64,000 nt of DNA from Halanaerobium sp051746665. GTDB taxonomy: Bacteria > Bacillota > Halanaerobiia > Halanaerobiales > Halanaerobiaceae. Location of the stretch: the NCBI GenBank assembly GCA_051746665.1, contig JBNJFG010000003.1:1-64000 (forward strand). Reading direction: 5' to 3'. The notes below the pieces were generated by a model that was given only the letters and a program-made list of their open reading frames with translations, was not told the DNA's origin and ran no database searches. Below, in pieces: positions 8,061 through 16,558 of this stretch (the stretch's first letter is position 1; every line of letters begins with the position of its first letter). The translations under genes and the position numbers were made by a program.

Positions 8061-9213
8061 ACAAGAATTATGGGACAAGTTTGGAAGAACATTTAAAGAT
8101 ATTGATTTAGAAAGTGGAGCTTATGCTGCTCCAGGAAGAGTAAATTTAATAGGTGAACATACAGATTATAATGATGGTTTTGTGATGCCAATGGCGATTG
8201 AAAAAGAAATTACTATGCTGGCTCAGCTAAGACCTGATAGAAAAGTTAAATTTTATTCTTTAGATTATGATCAGATGGTGGAATATGATTTAGATAACTT
8301 AGAATATGATGAAGAAAATATTTGGGCTAATTATCTGCTGGGAGTTATTGATGAGATTCAGAAATTAGGTGAAAAGCTGCAGGGCTTTAATCTGATGTTT
8401 ACTGGTAATATACCACAGGGATCGGGCTTAAGTTCTTCTGCAGCTTTAGAAGTAGTGACTGCTTTAGCAATTACTGATCTTCATAAAATTAAAATAGATG
8501 GAGTGGAGATGGCTCTGCTGGCTCAGAGAGCAGAAAATGATTTTGTTGGGGTTCAGTGTGGAATTATGGACCAGTATATTTCTCGCCTCGGTCAAAAAGA
8601 TCATGCACTTTTAATTGACTGTCGTACAAATGAATATGAGCTGGTACCATTTAAAAATGATAATTATCAAATAGTTATTTGTAATTCTAAAGTGGAAAGA
8701 GGTTTAGTTGATTCAGAATATAATCAGCGTCGAGAAGAATGCAATCAGGCAGTAGATTTTTTTGCTAAACATGAAAATAGTAAGATTACTGCTTTAAGAG
8801 ATCTTGATTTAGAAACTGTGGAGAAATATAAAAATGAACTTTCTGAAAATGTTTATAAAAGAGCACATCATGTTGTCAGTGAAAATAAACGGGTATTAGA
8901 AAGCCAAAAAGCATTAAAAGCTAATGATATGCTTAAATTTGGTGAATTAATGTATGCTTCTCATAAAAGTTTAAGTAAAGATTATGAGGTTAGCTGTAAA
9001 GAATTAGATATTTTGGTTAATCTGGCAGCTGATGAAAATATAACAGGAGCCAGAATGACTGGGGCTGGTTTTGGTGGTTGTACTGTTAATTTAGTCAAAA
9101 AAGATAAACTAGACGACTTTGTGAAAAACATTAAAGTTAAATATAAAGAAAAAACCGGGATTGAGGCTGAGGTTTATGTTAGTAACCCTGGCAATGGAGC
9201 CAGAAAATTATAA
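8050..9213 (+). CDS. galK: galactokinase
   Basis: GHMP-family kinase phosphorylating galactose at C1. APGRVNLIGEHTDYNDGFVMP near the N-terminus is the galactokinase signature, GSGLSSSAALEV is the GHMP phosphate-binding loop, and GARMTGAGFGGCTVNL is the C-terminal GHMP motif. The frame opens at TTG 8035, but the ribosome site (AAAGGGGCGG) points to ATG 8050 or 8053. It overlaps the end of galE by 11 bases, so the two are co-translated. With GalE and an AraFGH-type importer downstream, galactose is the likely sugar of this region. Confidence 0.95.
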   Translation: MMNKQELWDKFGRTFKDIDLESGAYAAPGRVNLIGEHTDYNDGFVMPMAIEKEITMLAQLRPDRKVKFYSLDYDQMVEYDLDNLEYDEENIWANYLLGVIDEIQKLGEKLQGFNLMFTGNIPQGSGLSSSAALEVVTALAITDLHKIKIDGVEMALLAQRAENDFVGVQCGIMDQYISRLGQKDHALLIDCRTNEYELVPFKNDNYQIVICNSKVERGLVDSEYNQRREECNQAVDFFAKHENSKITALRDLDLETVEKYKNELSENVYKRAHHVVSENKRVLESQKALKANDMLKFGELMYASHKSLSKDYEVSCKELDILVNLAADENITGARMTGAGFGGCTVNLVKKDKLDDFVKNIKVKYKEKTGIEAEVYVSNPGNGARKL

Positions 9214-9274
9214 ATATATTATGTGTAATTTGGCTAAATAGTATATTTTAATTAAATTTTAGTGAGGTGAAATT

Positions 9275-11119
9275 ATGTCAGAACCATTTTTTGAAATTAT
9301 CAATCTTAATACTCCTAAAGAAAAAAATTCTAAACTCAATAATTTTAATTTAAAATTAAAAAAAGGAGAAGTTCATGCAGTTATTGGCCTTGAAGGTTCT
9401 GGCAAAAAGAATTTAACAAAAGCAATAGCAGGATTAATAAATGTCAAGGGTAGCTTTTATTTAGATAATAAATTATTAGAAAATAAAATAGCTATCTTAA
9501 GAGAAAATGGAGTTGATTTTCTCTTTAACAGTTCTTCATTAGTTGAGCAATTATCTATAGAAGAAAACCTATGTTTAAATAATTATCCTAAATTTAGATT
9601 TTTACCATTTATTAATAAAATGAAAGCTAAAAAAAAGGCTGAAAAAATCTTAACTTTCATGGATTTAGATTTAAAACTCAAAAAAAATGTTTCAAATCTT
9701 TCTAAGGATGAAAAGAAACAGCTTTCGATAGCAAAAATACTTTATAATCAACCTAAAATAGTTATTATGCACGAGCCAACAGATAGTTTAAGTGTAGAAT
9801 CTATAAAAAAATTCTACAATAAAATATATGAATATAAATCAACAGGTGGATCGATTATATATATAACTAAACAGTGGAAAGATGCTTTAAAAATTGCAGA
9901 TAGGATATCTGTTATTTATATGGGTTCCATAATAGGAACTATTTCTAAAGCAGAAGCTAATTTAAATCAGAATAAAATTTTAAATTTAATGCTTGGAAAT
10001 TATGATAATGAAAACTCTAATTCACTTCTAGAAGATGAAACTCAAAAAATATTAAATACAGTTTTTAAAGCAACAGAATTCTTAACCTCAAATTATGAAC
10101 TTAAAGATGTTTTAAAACTGCTTGCTGAATACAGCAGTGATTTTACAAAAGCAGATAAGTGTGTAATCAAGTTAATAGATGAAAACACAAAATCTTTTAT
10201 TGATACATTTAAATATGAATCAAACAAAAAAATTACTAGTGAAATAAAAAAAGAAAAGTTATTTGAAATCACCAGAAATGAAAAAATATTTTTTATTACA
10301 GAAGATGATAGAGGATTTGATGATATATTTGCAAATAAAAGCAGCAATGTAAAATCAATAATTGTAATTCCTGTATTAATAAGATCTCATGTGAGTGGTA
10401 TTATTCAACTAGCCTTTAGTTATAAAAAATCTTATAATTATTCTAAAGAAGAAAATATATATTTAACAACTCTTGCTAAACAGGCTGCGATTGCAATTGA
10501 AGATACAAGATTAATGGGTAGGTCTACACTTTTACAGGAAAGTCATCATAGAATAAAAAATAATCTGCAGTATATAATTAGTTTAATAACTCTGCAGAAA
10601 GATTTTATTAATAAAAATCCGAAAAATACTGATGAGATTTTAACTAATATTATCTGCAGGATTAAAAGTATTGCAGCAGTACATGACCTTTTATCTAAAG
10701 ATAGTTTAGGCAGAAGTATAATCAACTTACACGATATATTTGAGGTTATTATTGAATTTTTAAATAATAATAAAATAGAATTTAAAGTTAAAATAGATGA
10801 TATTTTTATTTCTTATGCCAAAGCTTCAGCCACTGCTTTAGTTTTCAATGAGATTTTAAGTAACTGTATTGAACATGCTTTTAAGGATAAAGAAGAGGGA
10901 GTTATAGAGATTTCATCATTTAAAAATAATAATCAGATAAAACTTATTGTTAAGGATAATGGTAGGGGTATTGATGAAAACTTTAAGATTGAAGAACAAG
11001 AAAGTCTTGGTCTTTCAATTGTATATTCAATTATTAAACAGCAGTTTAAAGGTGATATAATAATTAATCCAAATCAAGCTGGCCCGGGTACCAAAGTAGA
11101 AATAACTATACCTGAATAA
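9275..11119 (+). CDS. histidine kinase with degenerate ABC-ATPase sensor domain and GAF domain
   Basis: A 614-residue cytosolic sensor kinase. Residues 1-240 are an ABC-ATPase domain resembling the N-terminal half of RbsA/AraG, but its active motifs are broken. Walker A reads GLEGSGKK (38-45), with Lys in place of the Ser/Thr. The signature reads LSKDEKKQ instead of LSGGQ. Walker B is IVIMHEP, with His166 for Asp, and the H-loop His is replaced (IYITKQ). A GAF-like segment spans about 270-410. The HisKA_2 box QESHHRIKNNLQ (phospho-His about 425) and a HATPase domain with NEILSNCIEHAF and DNGRGID follow. There are no membrane segments. It pairs with the ANTAR regulator 18 bases downstream. Confidence 0.85.
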   Translation: MSEPFFEIINLNTPKEKNSKLNNFNLKLKKGEVHAVIGLEGSGKKNLTKAIAGLINVKGSFYLDNKLLENKIAILRENGVDFLFNSSSLVEQLSIEENLCLNNYPKFRFLPFINKMKAKKKAEKILTFMDLDLKLKKNVSNLSKDEKKQLSIAKILYNQPKIVIMHEPTDSLSVESIKKFYNKIYEYKSTGGSIIYITKQWKDALKIADRISVIYMGSIIGTISKAEANLNQNKILNLMLGNYDNENSNSLLEDETQKILNTVFKATEFLTSNYELKDVLKLLAEYSSDFTKADKCVIKLIDENTKSFIDTFKYESNKKITSEIKKEKLFEITRNEKIFFITEDDRGFDDIFANKSSNVKSIIVIPVLIRSHVSGIIQLAFSYKKSYNYSKEENIYLTTLAKQAAIAIEDTRLMGRSTLLQESHHRIKNNLQYIISLITLQKDFINKNPKNTDEILTNIICRIKSIAAVHDLLSKDSLGRSIINLHDIFEVIIEFLNNNKIEFKVKIDDIFISYAKASATALVFNEILSNCIEHAFKDKEEGVIEISSFKNNNQIKLIVKDNGRGIDENFKIEEQESLGLSIVYSIIKQQFKGDIIINPNQAGPGTKVEITIPE

Positions 11120-11137
11120 GGGAGTTGATTGATGTAA

Positions 11138-11722
11138 ATGCAAAAATCATTAAGAATACTTTTAGCTGAGGATGAATCAATTATTTCAATGGGTCTAAAA
11201 TCAAATATTGAAAAACTTGGACATCAGGTTATTGGACAAGCATTTGATGGTGTTGAGGCAGTTGAATTAGCTTTAGAAAAAGAACCAGATTTAATAATAA
11301 TAGATATTAATATGCCTAAAATGGATGGGATAGAAGCCATTAAGAAAATTAATAATGAAAAATTTATACCTGCAATTATTGTAACCGGTTATAATGATGA
11401 GAAACTAATTAATCGAGCTTCTAAAGCTGGAGCATTCGCATATTTAATTAAACCAGTTGACAGCAATGACATTAAACCAGCAATAAATATTGCTAGAGCT
11501 CGATTTGAAGAGTTTAAAAAACTTTTATCAGAATTAGATGACAGCAAAAAAGCTTTAGAAGCCCGAAAAATAATTGAAAGAGCCAAAGGTATTGTTATGG
11601 ATAGAAAAAACATCAAAGAAAAAGAAGCAATGAAATTTCTGCAAAAAAAGAGTAATGATCATAATAAGAAAATGATTATGATAGCTAAAGAGATTATTGA
11701 GGCAGATCAAAAATTTAAATAA
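11138..11722 (+). CDS. ANTAR-domain response regulator
   Basis: A 194-residue antiterminator-type regulator. The receiver domain has acidic residues E11-D12-E13, the phospho-Asp at D56 (LIIIDINMPKMDG) and a conserved Lys in FAYLIKPVDS. A short coiled linker leads to a C-terminal ANTAR helix bundle with AKGIVMDRKNIKEKEAMKFLQKKS. ANTAR proteins bind tandem RNA hairpins and stop terminator formation. A terminator-bearing leader lies 130 bases downstream, before araF. Start ATG 11138 follows GGGAGTTG. The kinase/ANTAR pairing parallels EutW/EutV, where a HisKA_2 kinase phosphorylates an ANTAR regulator. Confidence 0.9.
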   Translation: MQKSLRILLAEDESIISMGLKSNIEKLGHQVIGQAFDGVEAVELALEKEPDLIIIDINMPKMDGIEAIKKINNEKFIPAIIVTGYNDEKLINRASKAGAFAYLIKPVDSNDIKPAINIARARFEEFKKLLSELDDSKKALEARKIIERAKGIVMDRKNIKEKEAMKFLQKKSNDHNKKMIMIAKEIIEADQKFK

Positions 11723-11802
11723 TTTAATAATCAAAAGTTTAAATTGCCAAAATACTACCTAAAACCTGAAATTAACCAATATTAAAAATATTTTAAAAAA
11801 AT

Positions 11803-11831
11803 TTGATTTTTCAAAATATTAATGTTATACT
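11803..11831 (+). promoter_or_regulatory. promoter of the araFGH leader
   Basis: TTGATT (11803-11808), a 17-bp spacer and TATACT (11826-11831) form a good sigma-A promoter. Transcripts would start just before the hairpin at 11849. Confidence 0.6.
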
Positions 11832-11848
11832 AGAAAAAAATAAACAAT

Positions 11849-11871
11849 ATTCTGTTAATGGTTGACAGAAT
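11849..11871 (+). promoter_or_regulatory. candidate ANTAR-binding hairpin
   Basis: ATTCTGT (11849-11855) pairs with ACAGAAT (11865-11871). With an added U-G pair the loop is AAUGGUU, carrying A at position 1 and G at position 4 as in ANTAR target loops. A second matching hairpin, expected just downstream and overlapping the terminator arm, is not clear to me. The link to the ANTAR protein upstream is inferred from context. Confidence 0.5.
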
Positions 11872-11889
11872 AATTTGAGGTCATGAAGG

Positions 11890-11928
11890 CCCCCTTAGTC
11901 AGTAGTTTATACTGTCTGAGGGGGTTTT
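11890..11928 (+). terminator. leader terminator upstream of araF
   Basis: CCCCCTTAGTCAGTA (11890-11904) pairs with 11910-11924 over 15 bp, with one mismatch and one G-U, and TTTT follows. It lies 95 bases before the araF start and after the likely promoter, so transport genes are probably made only when it is bypassed. Confidence 0.8.
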
Positions 11929-11983
11929 ATGTCTTTTTTGAAAAATTTAACTTAATAAAGGGGGTGAATTTTTAGTTTTTGCT

Positions 11984-12005
11984 TTTTATTTTAATTAAAA
12001 TAAAA
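11984..12005 (+). repeat. 22-bp perfect AT palindrome before araF
   Basis: TTTTATTTTAA followed directly by its reverse complement, ending a few bases before the GGAGGAG ribosome site of araF. It could be an operator or a weak RNA stem near the ribosome site. The rest of the 11723-12023 gap holds the promoter, hairpin and terminator listed separately. Confidence 0.45.
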
Positions 12006-12023
12006 CAATAGGAGGAGAATATT

Positions 12024-12989
12024 TTGCAGAAAAAACTTATTTTATTATTAACTTTAATTATGGTGTTGGGTGCAATTTCAGTAACCGCTGCTCAGGATGT
12101 AAAAATTGGATTTATGGTAAAACAACCTGAAGAAGCTTGGTTTCAAGATGAATGGAAATTTGCTGAAGAAGCTGCAGATGATTATGGTTTTGAATTAGTT
12201 AAAATTGGTGGAACTGATGGAGGTCAGGTGCTTTCTGCTATTGATAATTTAGCAGCACAGGGAGCACAGGGTTTTATTATTTGTACACCAGATGTTAAAT
12301 TAGGACCAGCTATTAAAGCCAAAGCTGATATGAATGGTTTAAAAGTAATGTCTGTTGATGACAGATTTGTAGGTTCTGATGGTGAAGCAATGGAAGAAGT
12401 ACCACATATGGGAATTTCAGCTTATGATATTGGTCAATTAGTTGGAGAAACTTTAGTAGAACAGATGGACAAAAGAGATTGGAACTATGATGAAGTAGGA
12501 TACTTAGTAATGACTTTTGATCAACTCCCAACTATTACTGAAAGAACTCAAGGTGCAACAGATGTATTGTTAGAAAACGGATTTCCTGAAGATCAGGTAT
12601 TTGAAAGTCCTATGCAGACACTGGACACCGAAGGCTCATTTAATGCTGCTAACTTTGCTTTAACTAAGCATGAAGATTTTGATAAATGGATAGTTGCTGG
12701 TGGAAATGATTCTTCAGTAATTGGAGCAATTAGAGCTCTTGAAGGTCAGGGTTTTGGTGCAGAGAATGTTATAGGTATTGGAATAAATGGCTCTAATTTT
12801 GTTACAAATGAATTTGAAAAAGACGAAGAAACAGGTTTTTATGCTTCTGTGAAATTAAGTGCTCGCAGACATGGTTATGAAACTGCTGAATTAATGTACA
12901 AATGGATTAAAAATGGAGAAGAGCCTCCAAAAGTTACCTGGACAACAGGTCAAATAATGACAAGAGATAATTATAAAGAATTAGAATAA
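12024..12989 (+). CDS. araF: AraF-type arabinose/galactose-binding protein
   Basis: Extracytoplasmic sugar-binding protein of a CUT2 ABC importer. It has a hydrophobic signal peptide (about residues 1-23). The mature protein matches the pattern I recall for E. coli AraF along much of its length: IGFMVKQPEEAWFQDEWKFA, GFIICTPDVKLGPAI, GNDSSVIGAIRALEGQGF and ENVIGIGINGSNF. E. coli AraF binds L-arabinose and also D-galactose; the neighbouring galE and galK favour galactose here. The start is TTG 12024, eight bases after GGAGGAG. A hairpin follows the gene and separates it from araG. Confidence 0.88.
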   Translation: MQKKLILLLTLIMVLGAISVTAAQDVKIGFMVKQPEEAWFQDEWKFAEEAADDYGFELVKIGGTDGGQVLSAIDNLAAQGAQGFIICTPDVKLGPAIKAKADMNGLKVMSVDDRFVGSDGEAMEEVPHMGISAYDIGQLVGETLVEQMDKRDWNYDEVGYLVMTFDQLPTITERTQGATDVLLENGFPEDQVFESPMQTLDTEGSFNAANFALTKHEDFDKWIVAGGNDSSVIGAIRALEGQGFGAENVIGIGINGSNFVTNEFEKDEETGFYASVKLSARRHGYETAELMYKWIKNGEEPPKVTWTTGQIMTRDNYKELE

Positions 12990-12999
12990 TATAATTATA

Positions 13000-13022
13000 A
13001 TAGAGGGGATAATCCCCTCTAT
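13000..13022 (+). other. intercistronic hairpin after araF
   Basis: ATAGAGGGGA (13000-13009) pairs with TCCCCTCTAT (13013-13022) around a 3-nt loop. There is no T-run, so it more likely protects the binding-protein mRNA or causes partial stopping than ends transcription. Confidence 0.7.
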
Positions 13023-13052
13023 TACTCTTGACTATTAGAGAGGAGTAAATTT

Positions 13053-14543
13053 ATGGGTTATCATTTAGAATTTAAAAACATAACAAAAACTTTTCCAGGC
13101 GTAAAAGCACTTGATGAAATTTCTTTTGGAGTTAATAGTGGAAGTATTCATGGACTTGTAGGCGAAAATGGAGCAGGTAAATCTACACTTCTGCACACAT
13201 TGAGTGGTGCCTTAACTCCTAATCAGGGTGAAATATTAATTAAAAATAAAACTATGGATTTTTCTAATACTAAAGATGCTTTAGATGCTGGAATAGCTGT
13301 AATATATCAGGAATTAAATTTAGTACCAGAAATGACAGTTGCAGAAAATTTGATGATTGGTAATTACCCAAACAAAAAAGGATTCGTAGACAAAAAAAAG
13401 CTAAAAGAAAAAGCTGTTGAACAGATAAAAATGCTGATGGAGAATTTTAATCCTAAAACTAAAGTCAAAGACCTTTCAATTGCCCAAAAACAAATGATTG
13501 AAATTGGTAAAGCTTTAATGCAGGATGCTAAAATTATAGCTTTTGATGAACCAACAAGTTCTCTTTCTGACAGAGAAATTAAACATTTATTTGATATTAT
13601 AGAAAGATTAAAAGATGATGGCAAAGCTATTATTTATGTATCACACCGAATGGAAGAAATTTTTAAAATTTGTGATAGCTGTACTGTTTTTAGAGATGGT
13701 AAACATATTGAAACATTTAGAAATATGGAAGAAGTTACGCATGAGTTAATTGTTAAAAAAATGGTTGGTCGAGAACTTAATGATATATATGGATATGAAG
13801 AAAGAGATAAAGGAGCAGAAATTTTTCATATTGAAAACATTAGGGGAAAAGGAGTTAAAAGGAATATTAATTTAACAGTACATGAAGGTGAGGTAGTTGG
13901 TATTTTTGGTCTTGTTGGAGCAGGACGTACAGAATTATTTAAACTACTATATGGTTTAGAAAAAATTGAAGCAGGCAGGATTGAAGTTAAAGGAGAAGAA
14001 GTTTCTCTAGAAAATCCTAAAGAATCTATCAGGAATAATGTTTGTCTGCTGCCTGAAGATCGAAAAGATGAGGGTATTATTGGGATTCGTTCAGTAAGTG
14101 AAAATATTAATATTAGCAGTAGAAGACATCATCTTATATATAACTTCTTTTTAAATAAAAAGGCTGAAAAAGAAACTGCAGATGAGTTTATTAATAATCT
14201 AGATATTAAAACTCCTTCTCGTGATCAACTAGCCGTCAATCTTTCGGGTGGAAATCAGCAAAAAGTGATTTTATCTAGATGGTTAAGTGAAGATATTGAT
14301 GTATTTTTAATGGATGAGCCAACCAGAGGTATTGATGTTGGAGCAAAATATGAAATTTATAAAATAATGTATAATTTAGCGGCAGAAGGTAAGGGTATAC
14401 TTTTTGTTTCAAGTGATTTACCAGAAGTAATGGGAGTCTCAGATAGAGTAGTTGTAATGAGATCTGGAGAAATTATAGGATCTTTAAGTCGAGAAGAATA
14501 TACAGAAGAAAAAATATTATCTATGGCACTGCCAGTTTCTTAA
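13053..14543 (+). CDS. araG: AraG-type sugar ABC transporter ATPase (two ABC domains)
   Basis: A 496-residue double ATPase of the RbsA/AraG family. The N-terminal domain has GLVGENGAGKSTL (Walker A, about 36-48), the variant signature LSIAQKQ usual for this half, and IIAFDEPTSSLS. The C-terminal domain has the degenerate Walker A GLVGAGRTEL, a full LSGGNQQKV signature and VFLMDEPTRGIDVG. It energises uptake by the AraF/AraH partners on either side. ATG 13053 follows AGAGAGGAG. Family certain; arabinose versus galactose specificity is set by the binding protein. Confidence 0.92.
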   Translation: MGYHLEFKNITKTFPGVKALDEISFGVNSGSIHGLVGENGAGKSTLLHTLSGALTPNQGEILIKNKTMDFSNTKDALDAGIAVIYQELNLVPEMTVAENLMIGNYPNKKGFVDKKKLKEKAVEQIKMLMENFNPKTKVKDLSIAQKQMIEIGKALMQDAKIIAFDEPTSSLSDREIKHLFDIIERLKDDGKAIIYVSHRMEEIFKICDSCTVFRDGKHIETFRNMEEVTHELIVKKMVGRELNDIYGYEERDKGAEIFHIENIRGKGVKRNINLTVHEGEVVGIFGLVGAGRTELFKLLYGLEKIEAGRIEVKGEEVSLENPKESIRNNVCLLPEDRKDEGIIGIRSVSENINISSRRHHLIYNFFLNKKAEKETADEFINNLDIKTPSRDQLAVNLSGGNQQKVILSRWLSEDIDVFLMDEPTRGIDVGAKYEIYKIMYNLAAEGKGILFVSSDLPEVMGVSDRVVVMRSGEIIGSLSREEYTEEKILSMALPVS

Positions 14544-14567
14544 TTATGAATAGGGGGATCTAATATT

Positions 14568-15518
14568 ATGTCAGAAACTACTAAAAGTAGAATTAAATAC
14601 TTATATAATAATTATACAATAATTTTGATATTTATAACAATGTTTATCTTACTTTCAATTTTTGTTCCTTATTTTTTAACATGGCGCAATATGGTTGGTC
14701 TTGCACTCTCAGTAGTTACTATTGGTTTAATTGCTAATACAATGATGTTTGCTTTAGCAAGTGGTGATTTTGACCTTTCTGTAAGTTCAACAGTTGCTTT
14801 TTCTGGGATTACTACAGCTGTTGTTATTAATAGTACAGGAAGCGTATGGGCAGGTATTATAACAGGACTTCTTGCAGGAGTCTTAGTGGGAGTAATAAAT
14901 GGTTTTTCTATTGCAAAATTGGGATTAAACGCATTAATTACAACTTTAGCCACTCAAATGATTTTTAGAGGTATGGCTTTTATCTTATCAAATGGACGTG
15001 CAGTTGGTATTTCTACAGCAGGTTTTTTTAAATTAGGAAACAGTTCTATTTTTGGAATTCCTACACCAATACTTATTATGGTTTTTTCATTTATTATCTT
15101 TGGTATTTTACTAAACAATACAGTTTTTGGTAAAAATACACTTGCAATTGGTGGAAATACAAAAGCAGCTGAACTGGCCGGAATAAATGTTGATTTAACT
15201 AAAATAATAATATTTTCTGCTCAGGGATTTATGGCAGGTTTTGCAGGTGTAATATTAGCTTCAAGAATGACAAGTGGTCAACCAAATGCTGCTCAAGGTC
15301 TTGAACTTGATGTAATTTCGGCTTGTGTTTTGGGTGGAGTATCTTTAAATGGTGGTATAGCAACAATAAGTGGAGTAGTTGTTGGTGTTTTAATTATGGG
15401 GATGATTTCCAATGCTTTAAATTTACTCAATGTAGCTACTTTTTATCAGTATGTTGTTAGAGGATCTGTTTTATTAATTGCAATTTATCTAGATATTTTA
15501 AAGCAGCGCAGTAAATAG
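14568..15518 (+). CDS. araH: AraH-type sugar ABC transporter permease
   Basis: A 316-residue CUT2 permease (BPD_transp_2 fold) with about eight to ten hydrophobic segments. It carries the family motifs FALASGDFDLSVSS and GGNTKAAELAGINV, the latter in the coupling region, and a C-terminal VLGGVSLNGGIATISG segment. It starts 24 bases after araG, following a GGGGGATC ribosome site, and completes a standard binding protein-ATPase-permease set. Confidence 0.9.
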   Translation: MSETTKSRIKYLYNNYTIILIFITMFILLSIFVPYFLTWRNMVGLALSVVTIGLIANTMMFALASGDFDLSVSSTVAFSGITTAVVINSTGSVWAGIITGLLAGVLVGVINGFSIAKLGLNALITTLATQMIFRGMAFILSNGRAVGISTAGFFKLGNSSIFGIPTPILIMVFSFIIFGILLNNTVFGKNTLAIGGNTKAAELAGINVDLTKIIIFSAQGFMAGFAGVILASRMTSGQPNAAQGLELDVISACVLGGVSLNGGIATISGVVVGVLIMGMISNALNLLNVATFYQYVVRGSVLLIAIYLDILKQRSK

Positions 15519-15564
15519 TATTTAAAAAGCTTATTTTTTAGAAAAGCTTTAAGGAGCTTAAATA

Positions 15565-16500
15565 ATGAAAATTATAGAAACTACATTCAAAAAAACAAAA
15601 GCTCTAAAAATGGAAAATGATTATATTTCAATTATAATATTACCAGAAATCGGTTCTAAAATAGCTTCAATATACAGTAAAGAAAAAGATTTTGAGTTTT
15701 TATTTCAAAATAAAGATGATAGTTACAAAAAGCCAGAATTTGATAGTGTGTTTGAAGAATATGATTGTTCCGGTTTTGATGACTGTTTTCCCAATATAGA
15801 TGCTTCCAGGTTAAATTATAATGACAGAGAAATTATATATCCTGATCATGGAGAAATCTGGTCTGCTAAATTTGATTATAAAATAGCTGCAGGAAAATTG
15901 GTTTTAAATTATTACAGTAGTTATTTAGATTATAATTATCAAAAAAAGATCTATTTAGAAAATAATAAATTGAAAATAGATTATAAAATAAAAAATGAAT
16001 CTCAAAAAGAGCTGCCAGCAATCTGGGCAATGCACTGTTTAATAAAATATAGTCAGGATATGGAACTTCAATTTCCAGAAGGAGTAGAAAAAATTGAAAA
16101 TGTAATGGAAAGCAAATATCTGGGAGAAAAAGGTGAAATTCATCAGTTTCCAGTTACAAAAGATAAATCTAATAATTCTTATTTTTTAGACAGGGTTAAT
16201 AATAAAAAAGAAAAAAAATGTGAAAAATATTATGTTTTAGGTGAAATAAATGCTGGCAGCTGTTCAGTGTTTTATCCTGAAAAAAATATAGGAATTAAAA
16301 TTAATTTTGACAGAGAAAAACTCCCTTACCTTGGTTTCTGGCTGACAGAGGGAGGATTTAAAGGTGATTATAACTGTGCCTTTGAACCTGCAGACGGTTA
16401 TTATGATTCAGTAAATAAAGCTATAAAAAATAATAAAATTAATATAATTAAAGCTGGAGATGTTTATGAATTTTCTCTAGAACTTGAATTAAATTATTAA
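15565..16500 (+). CDS. aldose 1-epimerase-like protein (mutarotase fold)
   Basis: A 311-residue beta-sandwich protein of the galactose mutarotase-like group. DHGEIWSAKFDY (about 92-103) aligns with the DHG motif around the catalytic His region of aldose epimerases, PAIWAMHCLIKY resembles the second His region, and NCAFEPADGYYDS carries the conserved Glu-Pro near the C-terminus. It is likely to interconvert sugar anomers or bind sugar. It follows araH by 46 bases after TTTAAGGAG, so it is probably co-transcribed. It is more divergent than true GalM, hence no symbol. Confidence 0.75.
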   Translation: MKIIETTFKKTKALKMENDYISIIILPEIGSKIASIYSKEKDFEFLFQNKDDSYKKPEFDSVFEEYDCSGFDDCFPNIDASRLNYNDREIIYPDHGEIWSAKFDYKIAAGKLVLNYYSSYLDYNYQKKIYLENNKLKIDYKIKNESQKELPAIWAMHCLIKYSQDMELQFPEGVEKIENVMESKYLGEKGEIHQFPVTKDKSNNSYFLDRVNNKKEKKCEKYYVLGEINAGSCSVFYPEKNIGIKINFDREKLPYLGFWLTEGGFKGDYNCAFEPADGYYDSVNKAIKNNKINIIKAGDVYEFSLELELNY

Positions 16501-16514
16501 TTCAAGTTCTAGAG
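16475..16514. terminator. long hairpin spanning the end of the mutarotase-like gene
   Basis: CTCTAGAACTTGAATTA (16475-16491) is repeated exactly as its reverse complement at 16498-16514, a 17-bp perfect stem with a 6-nt loop. The 5' arm encodes the last residues of the protein and the stop lies in the loop-proximal part. It separates convergent genes, so it probably acts as a barrier, though it lacks a clean T-run. Confidence 0.65.
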
Positions 16515-16558
16515 TTTAAATTACTTTCATCATAAAAATTTATTTTATAGATAATAAA

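Noticed and set aside
11928..11954. Eight-residue leader peptide after the araF leader terminator
   Set aside because: The ATG overlaps the terminator tail, there is no ribosome site, and no run of regulatory codons.
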